Shown: positions 10,224 to 21,698 of the stretch, piece after piece
Numbering within the stretch: the first letter of the stretch is position 1
Layout of the letters: each line of letters begins with the position of its first letter
Assembly: GCF_015832195.1 (NCBI RefSeq)
Contig: NW_024037374.1
Span: 1,178,001-1,242,000 of the forward strand
Length of the DNA: 64,000 nucleotides
DNA from: Motacilla alba alba
Lineage: Eukaryota; Chordata; Aves; Passeriformes; Motacillidae
Direction: 5' to 3'
Position numbers and translations under genes: made by a program
Notes under the pieces: generated by a model
The model's database searches: none
Told to the model about the DNA's origin: nothing
Seen by the model: only the letters and a program-made list of their open reading frames with translations

Positions 10224-11653
10224 CAGTGGACTACCGTGCATTGAATGAAGTGACTCCACCACTGAGCGCTGCCGTGCCAGACATATTAGAGCTCCAGTAC
10301 GAGCTGGAGTCCAAGGCAGCGAAGTGGTGTGCCACTATCAACATTGCCAATGCATTTTTCTCCATTCTTCTGGCAGCAGAATGCAGGCCTCAGTTTGTCT
10401 TCACATGGAGAGGAGTGCAGTACACCTGGAACCGACTGCCCTAGGGGTGGAAGCACACCCCACCATCTGCCATGGACTGATCCAGAGTGCACTAGAAAAG
10501 GGTGAGGCTCCAGAACATCTACAGGATATCGATGACATCATTGTGTGGGGGAACACAGCTGCAGAAGTGTTTGAGAAAGGAGAGGAAATCCTCCAAATCC
10601 TCCTGGGAGCTGGTTTCGCCATCAAAAAGAGCAAAGTAATGGTACCAGCTCATGAGATTCCGTTCCTAGGACTAAAGTGGCAGGGTGTATGGCATAAGAT
10701 TCCAACTGAGGTCATCAACAAGATCACAGCTATGTCTCCACCAACCAATTAGAAGGAGACACAAGCTTTCCTAAGTGCCATAGGCTTTTGGAGAATGCAT
10801 ATTCCTGAGTACAGCCAGATTGTGAGCCCTCCTTACCTGGTCACCTGCAAGAAGAACACTTTCCACTGGGGCCCTGAGCAGCAACAAGCCTTTGCCCAAA
10901 TTAAGCAGGAGATTGCTCATGCAGTATCCCTTGGCCCAGTCAGGAGGACCAGAGGTGAAGAATGTGCTCTACTCTGCAGCTGGGAGCCATGGTTTGTCCT
11001 GGAGCCTTTGCCAGAAGGTGCCTGGGGAGACTCGAGGCTGGCCACTGGGATTTTGGAGCTGAAGCTACAGAGGGTCTGAAGTCAACTACACTCCCACAGA
11101 GAAGGAAATCTTGGCCACCTATGAAGGAGTTCAAGCCGCCTCAGAGGTGATTAACATGGAAGCACAACTCCTCCTGGCACCATGACTAGCAGTGCTGGGG
11201 TGGATGTTCAAAAGAAAGGTTCCCTCTACCCACCACGCCACTGATGCTACAGGGAGCAAGTGGATTGCTTTTATCACACAGCGCGCCTGTATTGGAAACC
11301 TGAATTGCCCTGGGATTTTGGACATAATTACAAACTGGTTGGAAGGTGAAAACTGTAGTCTCACTGACAAAGAGGAGCAGGAACAAGCAACAAGGGCTGA
11401 AGAAGCTCCACCATATAACCAAGTACCAGCAGAGGAAACACGCTCTGCTTGTTTCACTGACGGTTCCTGTCACATCATAGGAATGAAACAGAAGTGGAAA
11501 GCAGCCATATGGAACCTCACATGACAGGTTGCTCAAGCTACCGAAGGAGAAGGTGGATCAAGTCAACTTGCTGAACTCAAGGCCATTCAGCTGGCCCTAG
11601 ACATTGCTGAAAGAGAGAAGTGGCCAAAGCTCTACCTCTACACTGATTAATGG
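10214..11653 (+). pseudogene. pol: ERV3 reverse transcriptase and RNase H
   Basis: RT blocks in order: LTVDYRALNEV near 10215, the INIANAFFSI region near 10345, an LP-GWKH block at 10435 and the catalytic region at 10525-10536. The last reads DIDD where the family has YxDD, in both arms. A TAG at 10442-10444 occurs only in arm A; a frameshift follows near 10460, and a TAG at 10750-10752 is in both arms. The connection domain runs to about 11080 and RNase H has FTDGSC near 11455. It would copy RNA to DNA in the virus particle but cannot be made as one protein. Confidence 0.8.
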
Positions 11654-12784
11654 ATGGTAGCCAATGCTCTGTGGGGATGGCTGGAGAGGTGGAAAGAGGC
11701 TAACTGGCAGCATAGAGGAAAACCTGTCTGGGCTGCTGATGAATGGAAAGACATTGTCTCTCGGGTAGAAAATCTATCTTTGAAAATCCATCCTGTAGAT
11801 GCCCATGTCCCCAAGAGTTGGTCTAATGAGGAGCACCAAAACAATGAGCAGGTAGACTGAGTTGCAAAGATAGGGGTGTCAAAGGTAGACCTAGATTGGG
11901 AACACAAGGGAGAGTTATTCCTCGCTCAATGGGCCCATGATGCCTCAGGCCATTAGGGCAGAGATGCCACCTATAAGTGGGCACGAGACCGAGGGGTGGA
12001 TTTAAGCATGGACAGTATTTCTCAGGTTATCCATGACTGTGAGACATGTGCTGCCATCAAGCAGGCCAAGCGAGTGAAGCCCCTGTGGTATGGTGGGCGG
12101 TGGTCCAAGTACAAGTGTGGGGAGGCCTGGCAGATTGACTGCATCACACTGCCCCAGACACGCCAAGGCAAGTGCTATGTGCTGACCACGGTGGAAGCCA
12201 TCACGGGATGGTTGGAAACCTACCCTGTGCCTCACGCTACTGCCCAGAACACCATCCTGGGCCTGGAAAAGCAAATCCTGTAGAGACATGGCACCCCTGA
12301 GAGTATTGAGTTGGACAACGGGACTCATTTCAAGAACAGCCTTATCAACACCTGGGCCAGGGAACATGGCATTGAATGGATATATCATATCCCTTATCGT
12401 GCACCAGCTACCAAGAAAATTGAACGGTGCAACAGACTGTGTAAGACTACCCTAAAGGCAATTGGTGAGAGAACTTTTAGAAATTGGGAAATGAACTTAG
12501 CCAAAGCCACCTGGATGGTCAACACCCCAGGGTCCATCAACTGAGCTGGTCCTGCCCAGTCTGAACCCTTGCACACAGTGGATGGAGATAAAATCCCTGT
12601 GGTACATATGAAAGGTATTTTGGGAAAGACTATTTGGATTAATCCCACCTCAGGCAAAGACAAACCCACCTGTGGGATTGTTTTTGCTCAAGGACCTGGT
12701 TACACTTGGAGGGTAATGCAGAAAGATGGAGAAAGCTGTTGTGTACCACAGGGAAACCTGGTCTTAAGTGAGAGCTGTGTGTAA
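11654..12784 (+). pseudogene. pol: ERV3 integrase
   Basis: One frame with stops near 11858, 12281 and 12542. It holds the tail of RNase H, a zinc-binding histidine/cysteine region ending CETCAAIKQ near 12050, and a DDE core: WQIDCI near 12135, ELDNGTHF near 12310 and IERCN near 12420. The C-terminal domain (12569-12784) ends at TAA. The catalytic residues remain, but the stops prevent a full product. It is followed within 45 bp by an LTR. Confidence 0.8.
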
Positions 12785-12828
12785 GGTTTCATTGTGAGGC
12801 AGATGGAAATAGAATAAGGGGTAGATAA

Positions 12829-13497
12829 TGTCCTGGATTGCCAAGCAATTTACATTCTATTTGCCATCTGTATGGCAGTTGTCTTCTGTTAAGTGAGCAG
12901 TTTTCCTTATCTCTTCCACAACCATCCTCCCTCTGGTGGGACATCTGCTGATAACAGGCTATTGAATGTCACTGCATGGCTGATAAGAACTAGAGCATCC
13001 CACTGTGAGATGCTCTGCCCAGAGGGAGGAGCCAAGCATTCCTACCCAGATATAATCTGGAGGTTCTGGAACACCAGCACGGCTTTTCTCCACTGGATTT
13101 CCCAGAGGAACAGCTCCCTCTTCCACTGGATCTTCAGAGGAAGACTACACCCTTTTTCTGCAGGATCCCTGCTCCAACAGAACCAAACCTGACACTCCAG
13201 GAGGACTGCAGCCTCAATTCCAATTGGACTGCTACCAACACCCTGACCAACAGGGTGTCAGGTTGTGTTCTGACTCTGTCAGTGCTGTTTTAGTTTACCG
13301 CATTGTTTATTTTATCCTTTCATTTTCTTCCCTATTAAAGAACTGTTATTTCCTGCTCCCATATTTTTGACTGAGAGACTGAGAGCCCCTTAATCTGAAA
13401 TTTATAGCAGTTTGAAGGGGTGGGGCATTTCACATTCTCCATTTCAGGGAAGGCTCCTGCCTTCCTTAGCCCACACCAGTCTTTTTAAACCAAGACA
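12829..13497 (+). repeat. LTR of a second family inside ERV3, arm A
   Basis: 669 bp starting TGTCCTGGATT and ending AAACCAAGACA, preceded by a purine-rich AGAATAAGGGGTAGATAA that could be a polypurine tract. ATTAAA near 13334 may be the polyadenylation signal. It does not resemble the 6747 LTR beyond its first bases. It could be the true 3' LTR of the ERVL body or a recombined piece. Confidence 0.6.
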
Positions 13498-14510
13498 ATG
13501 TTAAAGGACATCAAAAAGGGGCGACTCAGGAAGAGCAAGGGAACAATTTAGCTGATTTGGAAGCTAAAAATGCAACTGAATCAGAGACAGAAAAATTAAT
13601 CATAGTATTAACACCCATGAGAGAAATGCAAGAAGTCCCTGTATTCAGTGGGACAGAAGAGGAAGAACTCCTCAAAATGGGAGCCAAGAAAGATAACAAA
13701 GGGAAGTGGAGATTAGCAGATGGGAGGCAAATGTTGAATAAACCCCTGGCCAAGAAAATGCTAGACGGTGCATATGGGACAACACATTGAGGTACTCAAG
13801 CGCTAAGTGATCAATTTCTAAGGGACTGGGGCTGCATAGGAATTTTCAGAATAGCTAAGCAAGTCACTGAATGGTGCGTGATAATGTCAACAAGTGAATA
13901 AGAAAATAATGAGGAAAATACCCAGAGGAGGGCAAGAACTAGCCTTAAGGCCCTTTCAAAACATCCGAGTAGACTTTACCAAGCTTCCCCAGGTACAATG
14001 GTGGAAGTTTTTGCCAGTGGTAGTAGATGACTTGACTCATTGGATAGAGGTGGTACCCACTGTGAAAGCCAATGCCAATGTTGTCAGTAAAACACTTCTA
14101 GAATCAATCATTCCCTGATATGGGATGGTAAACAGGATTGATTCAGACACGGGAACTCATTTCACATCAAAGATATTGCAGAAAGTAGTTCAAGCCCTGG
14201 GAATGAAATGGCAGTTACACACTCCATGGCATCCACAGAGTTCCGGTCGGGTTGAGAGAATGAATCAAACACTGAAAAGAGCTGTAGTTATGCTAATGAT
14301 TGAAACCCAGATGTCATGGATCAAATGTCTCCCTTTGGTCTTATTAAGAATTAGAACCCAACCTCAGTCAGATCTGGGGGTCTTACCTCATGAAATGATG
14401 TTTGGGTTACCCTTCCTGACCTCACCCCAGAAGGTTGCCCCCTGTTGTGATACTCTGTCCGAAAATACTCTCATCTGCCTCATGATTTTTAGACCACCGA
14501 ATAATTAGTT
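13498..14510 (+). pseudogene. pol: Class I (gammaretrovirus-like) pol fragment: integrase
   Basis: Starts directly at the end of the preceding LTR. The first part (about 13500-13790) looks like the RNase H end and linker of a class I pol. The integrase core follows with VDFTKLP near 13970, DSDTGTHF near 14143 and RVERMNQT near 14250, then a stretch ending LPHEMMFGLPF near 14410, as in gammaretroviral integrases. Stops at 13788, 13900 and 14116 and frame changes break it. This is a different retroviral class from the ERVL integrase just upstream, so two integrase genes lie in tandem. Confidence 0.75.
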
Positions 14511-14888
14511 CGACATGCTGGTTTGGTGAGGGCTTGCCAGGGCCCTGGGACTGGAACTCGAGTTATTGTTCGCAGGTATGTTTATCCACCCCATGGAACA
14601 CTGAACCCAGTGAAAGGAGAAGGGGCACTTTGCCCTTCTTCGCCTGCATTCCTTTGCTACAATGGCCCTGGAATCTTTCCACCTCCTAACCTGGCTGGAC
14701 TCTTTTCTGGAATTACCTTTTGGTGGTCTCCACAGAAGACCCTTCATCTACTGTACAACCACCGTGACTGATGGACTGAGATGGGAGAAGTCATTCCCTC
14801 CAAAACTGAGACATGAAACCCCTATATGGAAAAGACTCCTTTTCTCCCCATGGACTGCAACCTCTAACCTGGGAGGGGAGGGGGGCAG
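14511..14888 (+). other. Class I ERV 3' internal remnant with polypurine tract
   Basis: No clear env domain is seen; most of env must be deleted. The purine tract GGGAGGGGAGGGGGGCAG just before 14889 is a good polypurine tract and fixes the start of the following LTR. Confidence 0.5.
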
Positions 14889-15374
14889 TGTGTGTGGGGG
14901 AGAAGAGCTGATCAAACTGAGATGTTTGCCTGCAGGTAGTGACCACTGGACCAAGAAAACAATAGCTCTCGCCCACTGCTGACCAGATGACTATTGTGTT
15001 ACCCCTCTCCCCTCCTTCAAATTCTCAATAGAAAATTCTAATAAAAACCCTCAAGTTAGCTAGCGAGATCTCCCCAGCGTGAAAGCGACTCCTTGACTGG
15101 ACCTCAACTGGACCTCGACTGGACCTCGAAGAATTACATTGCCTCTACATTGGTAGATACACCCATTCTCTCTCTCTTTTCCTTTCCTGCAGGGTTTCTT
15201 TCTCTCTTTCTTTCTCTCTCTTCCCCAATCCCCTCTAACGCATTTTGCTGTGATTATTCAATATGGTACACTGATTTTGATTGTTACTGCAAACCCCTTG
15301 CCGTGTTGGTGTTTTGTACCCTGAGATCAAATAACAAACCATCACAATCCTGTCCGTGAGGGCGGATCGTGACA
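14889..15374 (+). repeat. Class I ERV 3' LTR, arm A
   Basis: 486 bp from TGTGTGTGGGG to GATCGTGACA. AATAAA lies near 15041; a short triplicated GGACCTCGACT-type motif is at 15098-15130 and a CT-rich run at 15165-15235. The opposite copy is 29133-29619. Confidence 0.65.
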
Positions 15375-15451
15375 ATGATGTATGTGTGAGTAGAGTTAGA
15401 ATATATATTAGTTTTGGTAGTAAGTTGAGGATGTGGGGATAAGTGGTGGAA

Positions 15452-16118
15452 TGTCCTAGGGTGACTTTATGATTCTTGTATCCTCAATCGTCTGTTCCAT
15501 TTATGCTGGACATTATATTCTGTGCCTTCAAGACTGGTTCTGAGGGAAGGCAGGGAGAAGAAGAAGCGTGGAGTTTGTTATCAGAGACTGCACTCACTCC
15601 TCTAAAAGCAACACTCCTCCACATTCTACTCCACTGTGCTGTCTGGGCACAGACAGGGCAGACCAGAGCCCTCCTTTGCTTTTTAGTTAGTTGAGCTAGC
15701 TGAGGCAGAGAAGTTTTCCCTGGACTGTTTTTTTTCTTTCCCTTTTCTTGGAACTGTTTGAACCTGCTCCGGACTGGGACCTGGCGAGCACCAAGAGCTC
15801 GCCCTTTGTAGCCTACCAGGGGCTACTCTGGGCAGCAGCCTTTCCCAGTGCCGGAGGGATTGATAACAGAGCGACCACCCACCAGAGAGACTTTCTGAAT
15901 TTGTCATCTCTTCAGAGCAGCGAATGAGTTTTGTCATCTGGTATTGTTCACGTTTTGTGCTGGGGAATGCTTTGCCTGTTAAATAAACAGGGTTTTTTTC
16001 CACTTCTCTCCAAGGAAATTTTTTCTCAAACCTTTTGGGAGGAGGGGCTGCATGGGTTTGCTTTGTGGGAGGGCCCCCTTTTGGAGGTTTTCTCCCAGAT
16101 TTGCCCTAAACCAGGACA
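15452..16118 (+). repeat. ERV3-type LTR at the 3' end, arm A
   Basis: 667 bp starting TGTCCTAGGGTGAC and ending CCAGGACA, clearly related to the 5' LTR but diverged (roughly one base in five in the first part). It is preceded by purine-rich GGGGATAAGTGGTGGAA. The 77 bp between it and the class I LTR may be the last internal piece of the host element. Confidence 0.7.
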
Positions 16119-16228
16119 AATAACATAATCTATTAGTTTAAGGATGCGCTGTATAGCTCATAGTAGTGTAATGAATATGATATCTGTGTATCGCTTATAG
16201 AAATAGTGATGTGATGAACGTATTGTAC

Positions 16229-16718
16229 TGTAGACCTTGGCAAAACAGAAGATGCTAAAAGGCTTTTGTGTAACTAAGAGAACAGTGTAAAGCCATCCAG
16301 GGCTTTACAAGTGATGAGACAACAGTGACACAAGACAGAGCATGGAGGAGACTGGGGAAGAGCTCGTTAGCTCCTCTTATCAGAGAAGTGTGAAACAAGT
16401 GGGATGAAACCACGGGAAGGAATAAAATAGATTGACTTGATCCCAGGATGTCATGCAGATAAGTCAGGGTGTAAAAGCCAAAATCAAAGGAGTCCCTGCA
16501 AGATCAAAAGCTTTCAAGAATGTTTGAAGAATGTAGAAGCTATGAATATGCATGTAACCCCAGCAATGTAACTGTACATAAAGAGCATGATTTTAAGCTA
16601 CCTGGTGCTCTTTGGCCATTCACCAAAAGCATCCCAGTGCTGATCACTCATTTGTCCTTTTTTTATCCTTGATTAAACTTTTAAAAGTTCTAAAGAGTCA
16701 ACTGTGTTTTTCACAACA
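16229..16718 (+). repeat. Probable solo LTR, arm A
   Basis: 490 bp with TG at 16229 and CA at 16717-16718, a TATA-like ACATAAAGAG near 16577 and a late GATTAAA near 16672. Flanks TTGTAC and TTGTGG agree at four of six bases, a possible worn target-site duplication. No internal retroviral sequence is attached. Confidence 0.5.
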
Positions 16719-17080
16719 TTGTGGGGCCTCATGAACCCTGTGGGCCATTGTGACTCTGCACGGCCTTGTGGAACCATGGAGACCATGGTGACACCATGGG
16801 GCACACAGAACCAAGGCTTCCATTCTGACACTGAGGAACCTCGTGGAACCAAGGGCCCATTGAGACCCTTTGGAACTAAGGAGATCATTGTTGAGAGTAC
16901 AGAACCTCAAGGAATCCAAAGTCCATGTGACAGAGCAAGGCCTCATGGAAGCAAAAAGACCATGATGACCTTCTGGGGCCCCATGGAACCAAATATCCAC
17001 TGTGACACTACAGAACCTGAAAGAACCAAAAGTCCATGGCGACACAAGAAGGCCTTGTGGAGCCAAGGAGTCCAAAGGTC
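16719..17080. repeat. 37 bp minisatellite, reverse orientation, arm A
   Basis: Diverged units with GGAACCA and ATTGTGACAC, in the same orientation as 6600-6746. With that block it flanks the ERV3/solo-LTR segment, so the retroviruses appear to have entered a minisatellite. Confidence 0.7.
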
Positions 17081-17600
17081 TAAAACATTCCTTGCATATC
17101 TCTGCCTTAGGGAAGAGGAGCCTGCTCGGTGGCAGCTTGGGATTGCACACACTCAAGGCAGGTCTCTGTTTTCAGCAGGGAGATTCTGGAGTTTTAGATT
17201 GTTTCCAAAAAGAAAAAGTAAAAAGGGAAAAAAACCCTTTGGTTGTGTTCAGCCAGTTCTCCAAGCAAAGCAGGACCCAGGTGAGTGAGGAGAGACAGGA
17301 TGGGATTGGGGAATGTGGAGCAAGGTTGTTCACACTGGCTCAGAGCTCAAGGCACAGCTTCCCTGACCAGGGCAAGCCTCCTTAGCAAAATCTCTGGATC
17401 AATATCAGTCACAGAATGCTGCAATCAGCTCTTCTCTAAAGAGAACATTAATAAAATACACCCTTAAAATAGGAATGCATCTTTCAAACAACCTCTTAAA
17501 AATATTTCTCCATAATTGCAGCAGGAAACCTTCCTAATTAACTTCCCCAGACCAGAGGGAAATCAAGGCAGAGCCATGGTTTGTCAGGACTTGCTTGATC
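17081..17600. other. No gene recognised
   Basis: Single-copy-looking sequence within the arm, with no frame that resembles a known protein. Confidence 0.45.
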
Positions 17601-18665
17601 CTAATGAAGCCCATGGTGCATTTGGAGCTGAGTCCTGGAACCTCAGGGCCTGAGAGGAGATTGCACAAACCTTGCCAGGAGTCAAAATCACAAGAAACAC
17701 CCAAAGTGTCTTGAGGCATGAATGGGTCCAAATGAGGTCCATCCCCAGCACAGGCTCCTCATGGACTCCTTGGAGGACAGAACTGGAGGCCAGGATGGCA
17801 CAAGAAAACCTCTCAGTGTGGAAAGGAAATTCAAAAGTACCTTAAAAACCTTGAGTATCTCAGAGCATTAATGAGCCCCACTGAGTGTCAGTACAAAGCT
17901 CTCAAGGGACTCATTAAAGCAGATAATTGGGGCCATGATTGCACAAACTTCTCACAGAGTCTGTACCAGAAAGGAAAAACCAAATACCTTAAATAACTGA
18001 AGTACCTTGAAGTATTAATGAGCCCCCCTGAGTGTCATTACTGATAAAGGCTCAAGGGAGTAATTAAAGCAGATAATTGGAGGCTGGGACTGCACAATCT
18101 TTCTCATAGAGTCTGTATCAAAAGGGAAATACTAACTACCTTAGAAAACTGAACTACCCTGAAGCATTAATGAGCCCCACTGAGTGTTGTAACTGACAAA
18201 GCCTCTCCAGGGACTAATTACAGCAGATCATTGGAGGCCATGATTGCACAAACCTCTCAGAGAGTCCAAGGCAAAAGCCAAAGCCAAAGTCCTTTGAAAA
18301 GCCTGCAGTCCCTGGGAGCATGAAGGAGCCCCCAGGGCCATTGCTGAGCAAGGCTCCCCAGGGACTCCTTCCAGCAGATCCCTGAGGCCACTGGCATGTG
18401 GGCTGGGGGGGATGCTGAGGGCAGGACAAGGGGCTGCCAGTGGCCAGCCTGGCTGGGGCTGTGCCAGGAGGCCCCAGTGGCTCAGGACAAGGTGTCTCCT
18501 GCCAGCCCTTGGTGGCACAGACCCTGCTGTGCCCCAGGGCACCAAGACTTGACTTCTCTTTGTCCCCACCTGTCATCACTGCCTGCAGTTCTCTTCTCTG
18601 CCTGGGGCCTGGGGACACTTTCTCAGTCATGTCCCTCCCTGGGACCCATTAAAAGTCCAAGAAAC
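17600..18665. repeat. ~145 bp tandem repeat, about seven diverged units
   Basis: GATTGCACAAAC-like anchors occur near 17661, 17795, 17938, 18087 and 18243 (spacing about 134-156 bp), each with AATGAGCCCC and GGGACT-ATTA-AGCAGAT elements. The inner units become GC-rich. The opposite copy is 25830-26890. Confidence 0.65.
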
Positions 18666-20627
18666 TTTGGAGTGTGATTCTGACTTGGAGTTCTGGAGAG
18701 GTTTCTTCAGCTCCCTCTGAGGGACTGATGTTCAGTGCCTGAGCACAAAGCCCCAGAGGCTCATTAAAGTCCTTTTGCTGTGTCTGTGCTGCTGAGCTGG
18801 GCTGGGCTGCTGGCACAGAGGCAGCTGCTGGTAACCAAGGAGAGCTTGAAAAGCACATTTCTCTTGCTGAGCAGCTCTTCTGCCAGCCCAGCAGGGCTGG
18901 GGCACTGCCTGCAGCCAGCCCGGGCACAGCACAGAGGCACAGAGAGCTCCAATCAGTCAGGGCTGGGAAGGTGCTGAGAAGTGCCTGGGGCAGAATCCCT
19001 GCCAGCCCTTGGCACAGGAACCTCTGACTGCAGGACAATGCAGCTGCAGCTCCTGGAGTGATCTCCTACAGCTGGAACATCCCAATGCCTACAGACCCTG
19101 TGAGTACAACTCTGAGTATTTCTGGTGTGTGAGTGGTGAAATGCTCATGAAGCTCTGACACGCTGAGGGGCTCTGATCAGTCATAGAATATGTCCTAGAC
19201 AAGGATTTTGATAAAATTCAGGAAATTTCCAAAGACTTGTTATTAAATTTCCTACTATTGCTGAATGGAGGGGAGGGGAGAATAAATATAAATGGCTGAC
19301 TATGAATTATTAATTATGAAATCTGTAAAGTGCCTGAGCCATCTTAACTGTTACTTTTAGTGATCAGTAGGTTCACAGGAGATCCCTAATATTCCTTCAG
19401 CCACTCTGCCCATGGACAGCAGCAGCATCACCTTTGCTGGAACCATCAGGCTCAGTCTGAGCTGTTCTTTCTCCAAGCTGCAAACACAACCTGCCCCCAG
19501 CCAGTGCCCTGCAAACAGGCAGGCTTCTGTCAGGCCAAGGAGAGTGCCCAGAGATTTGGGGGGTGTGAGTGCTGGCAGGGAGAGATCAGGCACAGGGAAA
19601 CACCTGCAGGAGGAAAATCTCCAGGAAGCAGGGAGAAGATCAGAGAATGGAAGAAAGCAGAACCCAGAAATGCTGTGGCAGGGAGAGTTTAGAGATGTCC
19701 ACAGGAGCCCCTCCAGTGCAGCCCCTGCCTCTGAACAAGCCCCCTCCCTCCTGTGCCCCAGCCAAGCCTCTGCCCTCAGGGCTTGGCTCCAAGGCGTGAA
19801 GCCCCTCCTGTGCAGGCAGAGCTGCAGCAGAGCCGTGGGGCAGCTCTGCAGCCCCGGGCCCAGTTCCCTCTGCAGAGCACAGGGCTGGCAGCAGCTGCCC
19901 GGCACTGGGGGCTCTGGCAGGGGGCACAGCTGGCTCAGGGTGACGCTGTCCCCAGTGCCCGGCTCTGGGCAATGCTGTCAGTGCAGCCAGGGAAGGAGCT
20001 GCATCTCCCTCAATCCAATGCCATCAGAAGGACACTTGGAATTCTCCCTGATATTTCCGTCCAAGCTGGGAGCTTCTATCCAGTATGCAAACCTGTCCCA
20101 GAGCATCTCTGAATTAGAAGACTGATGGGGAAAGGCAGAGGTGTTATGACACTGAAAATGCTGCTGGGTTGGTGAAATGAGCAAAGTGAGTCCTCGGCTA
20201 CAAATGTGGAGCTGGGCTGTGGTGGATCCATCTGCTTTTAGCAATACCTGGGGGTTTTTAAGACAAACATGGGAGTGTGAACATCCTCCATTTGAAAAGA
20301 GAGAAAGCCCAAAGCAATTCAAAACAGAATGAAGTGACAGACCATCTCCCCCCAGTCTCCACTCATCCTCTTGCCTCAGGGAACTCACTCTCTCTGTTGT
20401 ACCAGAAAGGAGCAGAAGTGCTGAGGGTTTCTGATATCCAAGAATATTGGCAGAGAAATGGGGGGAGCTTAGAAAGAAAACCTCAGAATTCTTAAGCAAA
20501 AAAGCGTGTCCGTGTGTGTTACAGAGAGGGCATATGGGAAATGCCTTTGACTTTGGTTACAGGTATCTCCTCTAACACTTCACTGTCTTTTCCTCCATGA
20601 ACAGATCCCCAAGTGCAGCCCCAGCAA
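18666..20627. other. Upstream region of the olfactory receptor, arm A
   Basis: No coding gene is recognised. A donor-like CCTGTGAGTAC near 19098 and an acceptor-like CTCCATGAACAG ending at 20604 would fit a short untranslated exon spliced to the intronless receptor coding exon, as is common in receptor genes; this is inference. Confidence 0.4.
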
Positions 20628-21560
20628 ATGTCCAACAGCAGCTCCATCAGCCAATTCCTCCTGCTGGCATTGGCAGACACGCGGCAGCTGCAGCTGCTGC
20701 TCTTCTGCCTCTTGCTGGGCATCTCCCTGGCTGCCCTCCTGGGCAACGGCCTCATCATCAGCGCCGTAGCCTGCGGCCAGCACCTGCACACGCCCATGTT
20801 CTTCTTCCTGCTCAACCTGGCCCTCACTGACCTGGGCTCCATCTGCACCACTGTCCCCAAAGCCATGCACAATTCCCTCTGGGACACCAGGAACATCTCC
20901 TACACAGGATGTGCTGCACAGGTCTTTCTGATTATCTTTTTCATGGGAGCAGAGTACTGTCTGCTCACCATCATGTGCTACGACCGCTTTGTGTCCATCT
21001 GCAAACCCCTGCACTACGGGATCCTCCTGGGCAGCAGAGCTTGTGCCCACATGGCAGCAGCTGCCTGGGCCAGCGCCTTTCTCAATGCTCTCATGCACAC
21101 GGCCAATACATTTTCCCTGCCTCTGTGCCATGGCAATGTCCTGGGCCAGTTCTTCTGTGAAATCCCCCAGATCCTCAAGCTCTCCTGCTCCAAATCCTAT
21201 CTCAGGGAACTTGGGCCCATAGTGTTCTCCATCTGTTTAGCATTTGGTTGTTTTGTGTTCATTGTTTTCTCCTATGTGCAGATCTTCAGGGTCGTGCTGA
21301 GGATCCCCTCTGAGCAGGGACGGCACAAAGCCTTTTCCACCTGCCTCCCTCACCTGGCCGTGCTCTCCCTGTTCCTCAGCACTGTTATGTTTGTCTACCT
21401 GAAGCCCCCCTCCATGTCATCCCCATCCCTGGATCTGGCCCTGTCACTTCTGTATTCACTGGTGCCTCCAGCCCTGAACCCCCTCATCTACAGCCTGAGG
21501 AACCAGGAGCTCAAGGCTGCAGTGTGGAAACTGATGACTGGATGCTTTCAGGAACATTAA
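20628..21560 (+). CDS. Olfactory receptor, OR14-type (gamma-c), intact
   Basis: 310 codons in a single exon, typical for the family, encoding a seven-transmembrane G-protein-coupled odorant receptor of sensory cilia. I chose the ATG giving MSNSSS; the frame extends 15 bases upstream but only to a GTG. Marks in order: N-terminal N-glycosylation site NSS, GNGLI in TM1, HTPMFFFL before TM2, MCYDRFVSICKPL at the end of TM3 (receptor form of DRY), extracellular loop 2 cysteines, KAFSTCLPHL at TM6 and PALNPLIYSLRN in TM7. All seven helices are present with no stop or frameshift. It lies 186 bp from the gap and faces its broken copy (22934-23871) tail to tail. Subfamily assignment is from recalled family features. 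Confidence 0.92.
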   Translation: MSNSSSISQFLLLALADTRQLQLLLFCLLLGISLAALLGNGLIISAVACGQHLHTPMFFFLLNLALTDLGSICTTVPKAMHNSLWDTRNISYTGCAAQVFLIIFFMGAEYCLLTIMCYDRFVSICKPLHYGILLGSRACAHMAAAAWASAFLNALMHTANTFSLPLCHGNVLGQFFCEIPQILKLSCSKSYLRELGPIVFSICLAFGCFVFIVFSYVQIFRVVLRIPSEQGRHKAFSTCLPHLAVLSLFLSTVMFVYLKPPSMSSPSLDLALSLLYSLVPPALNPLIYSLRNQELKAAVWKLMTGCFQEH

Positions 21561-21590
21561 ACTGCTGGCCATATTTTGCAAATAACTTGT

Positions 21591-21596
21591 AATAAA
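21591..21596 (+). promoter_or_regulatory. Polyadenylation signal AATAAA of the receptor gene
   Basis: A canonical AATAAA 31 bases after the stop codon. The signal is expected 10-30 bases before the cleavage site. Confidence 0.6.
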
Positions 21597-21674
21597 AGTG
21601 ATACATTGTTGATACTTCTTGTTGGTTTGATTGTGGGGTCTTTTTTCCTTTATTTTACTTTTTTCATATTTTCC

Positions 21675-21698
21675 GCAAAGAAATGTAAATTTCTTTGC
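21675..21698. repeat. Perfect 10 bp hairpin near the symmetry centre
   Basis: GCAAAGAAAT and ATTTCTTTGC are exact reverse complements separated by GTAA, 48 bp before the N gap. The mirror copy is at 22795-22818. Confidence 0.8.

Larger units (their letters stand above)
6747..16118 (+). mobile_element. ERV3, composite ERVL-type endogenous retrovirus, arm A
   Basis: Order: 5' LTR, lysine-type primer site, gag, protease, reverse transcriptase, RNase H, integrase, then an LTR of another family (12829-13497), a class I pol fragment and LTR (13498-15374), and an LTR related to the first (15452-16118). gag and protease share one frame; later parts have stops and frameshifts. The outer LTRs are clearly related but differ at many positions, so they may not come from one insertion. 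Flanks (TCTGTC before, AATAAC after) show no target-site duplication. The element is defective. Confidence 0.8.

Noticed and set aside
15165..15235. CT microsatellite as an independent feature
   Set aside because: It is inside the class I LTR and short; noted there.
19357..20125. Frames of 110-237 codons upstream of the receptor, mirrored in arm B
   Set aside because: No known domain and opposite-strand frames of similar length; probably upstream non-coding DNA with GC-rich composition.
20613..20627. Receptor start 15 bases further upstream
   Set aside because: The codon there is GTG; the family normally starts at the ATG giving MSNSSS at 20628.
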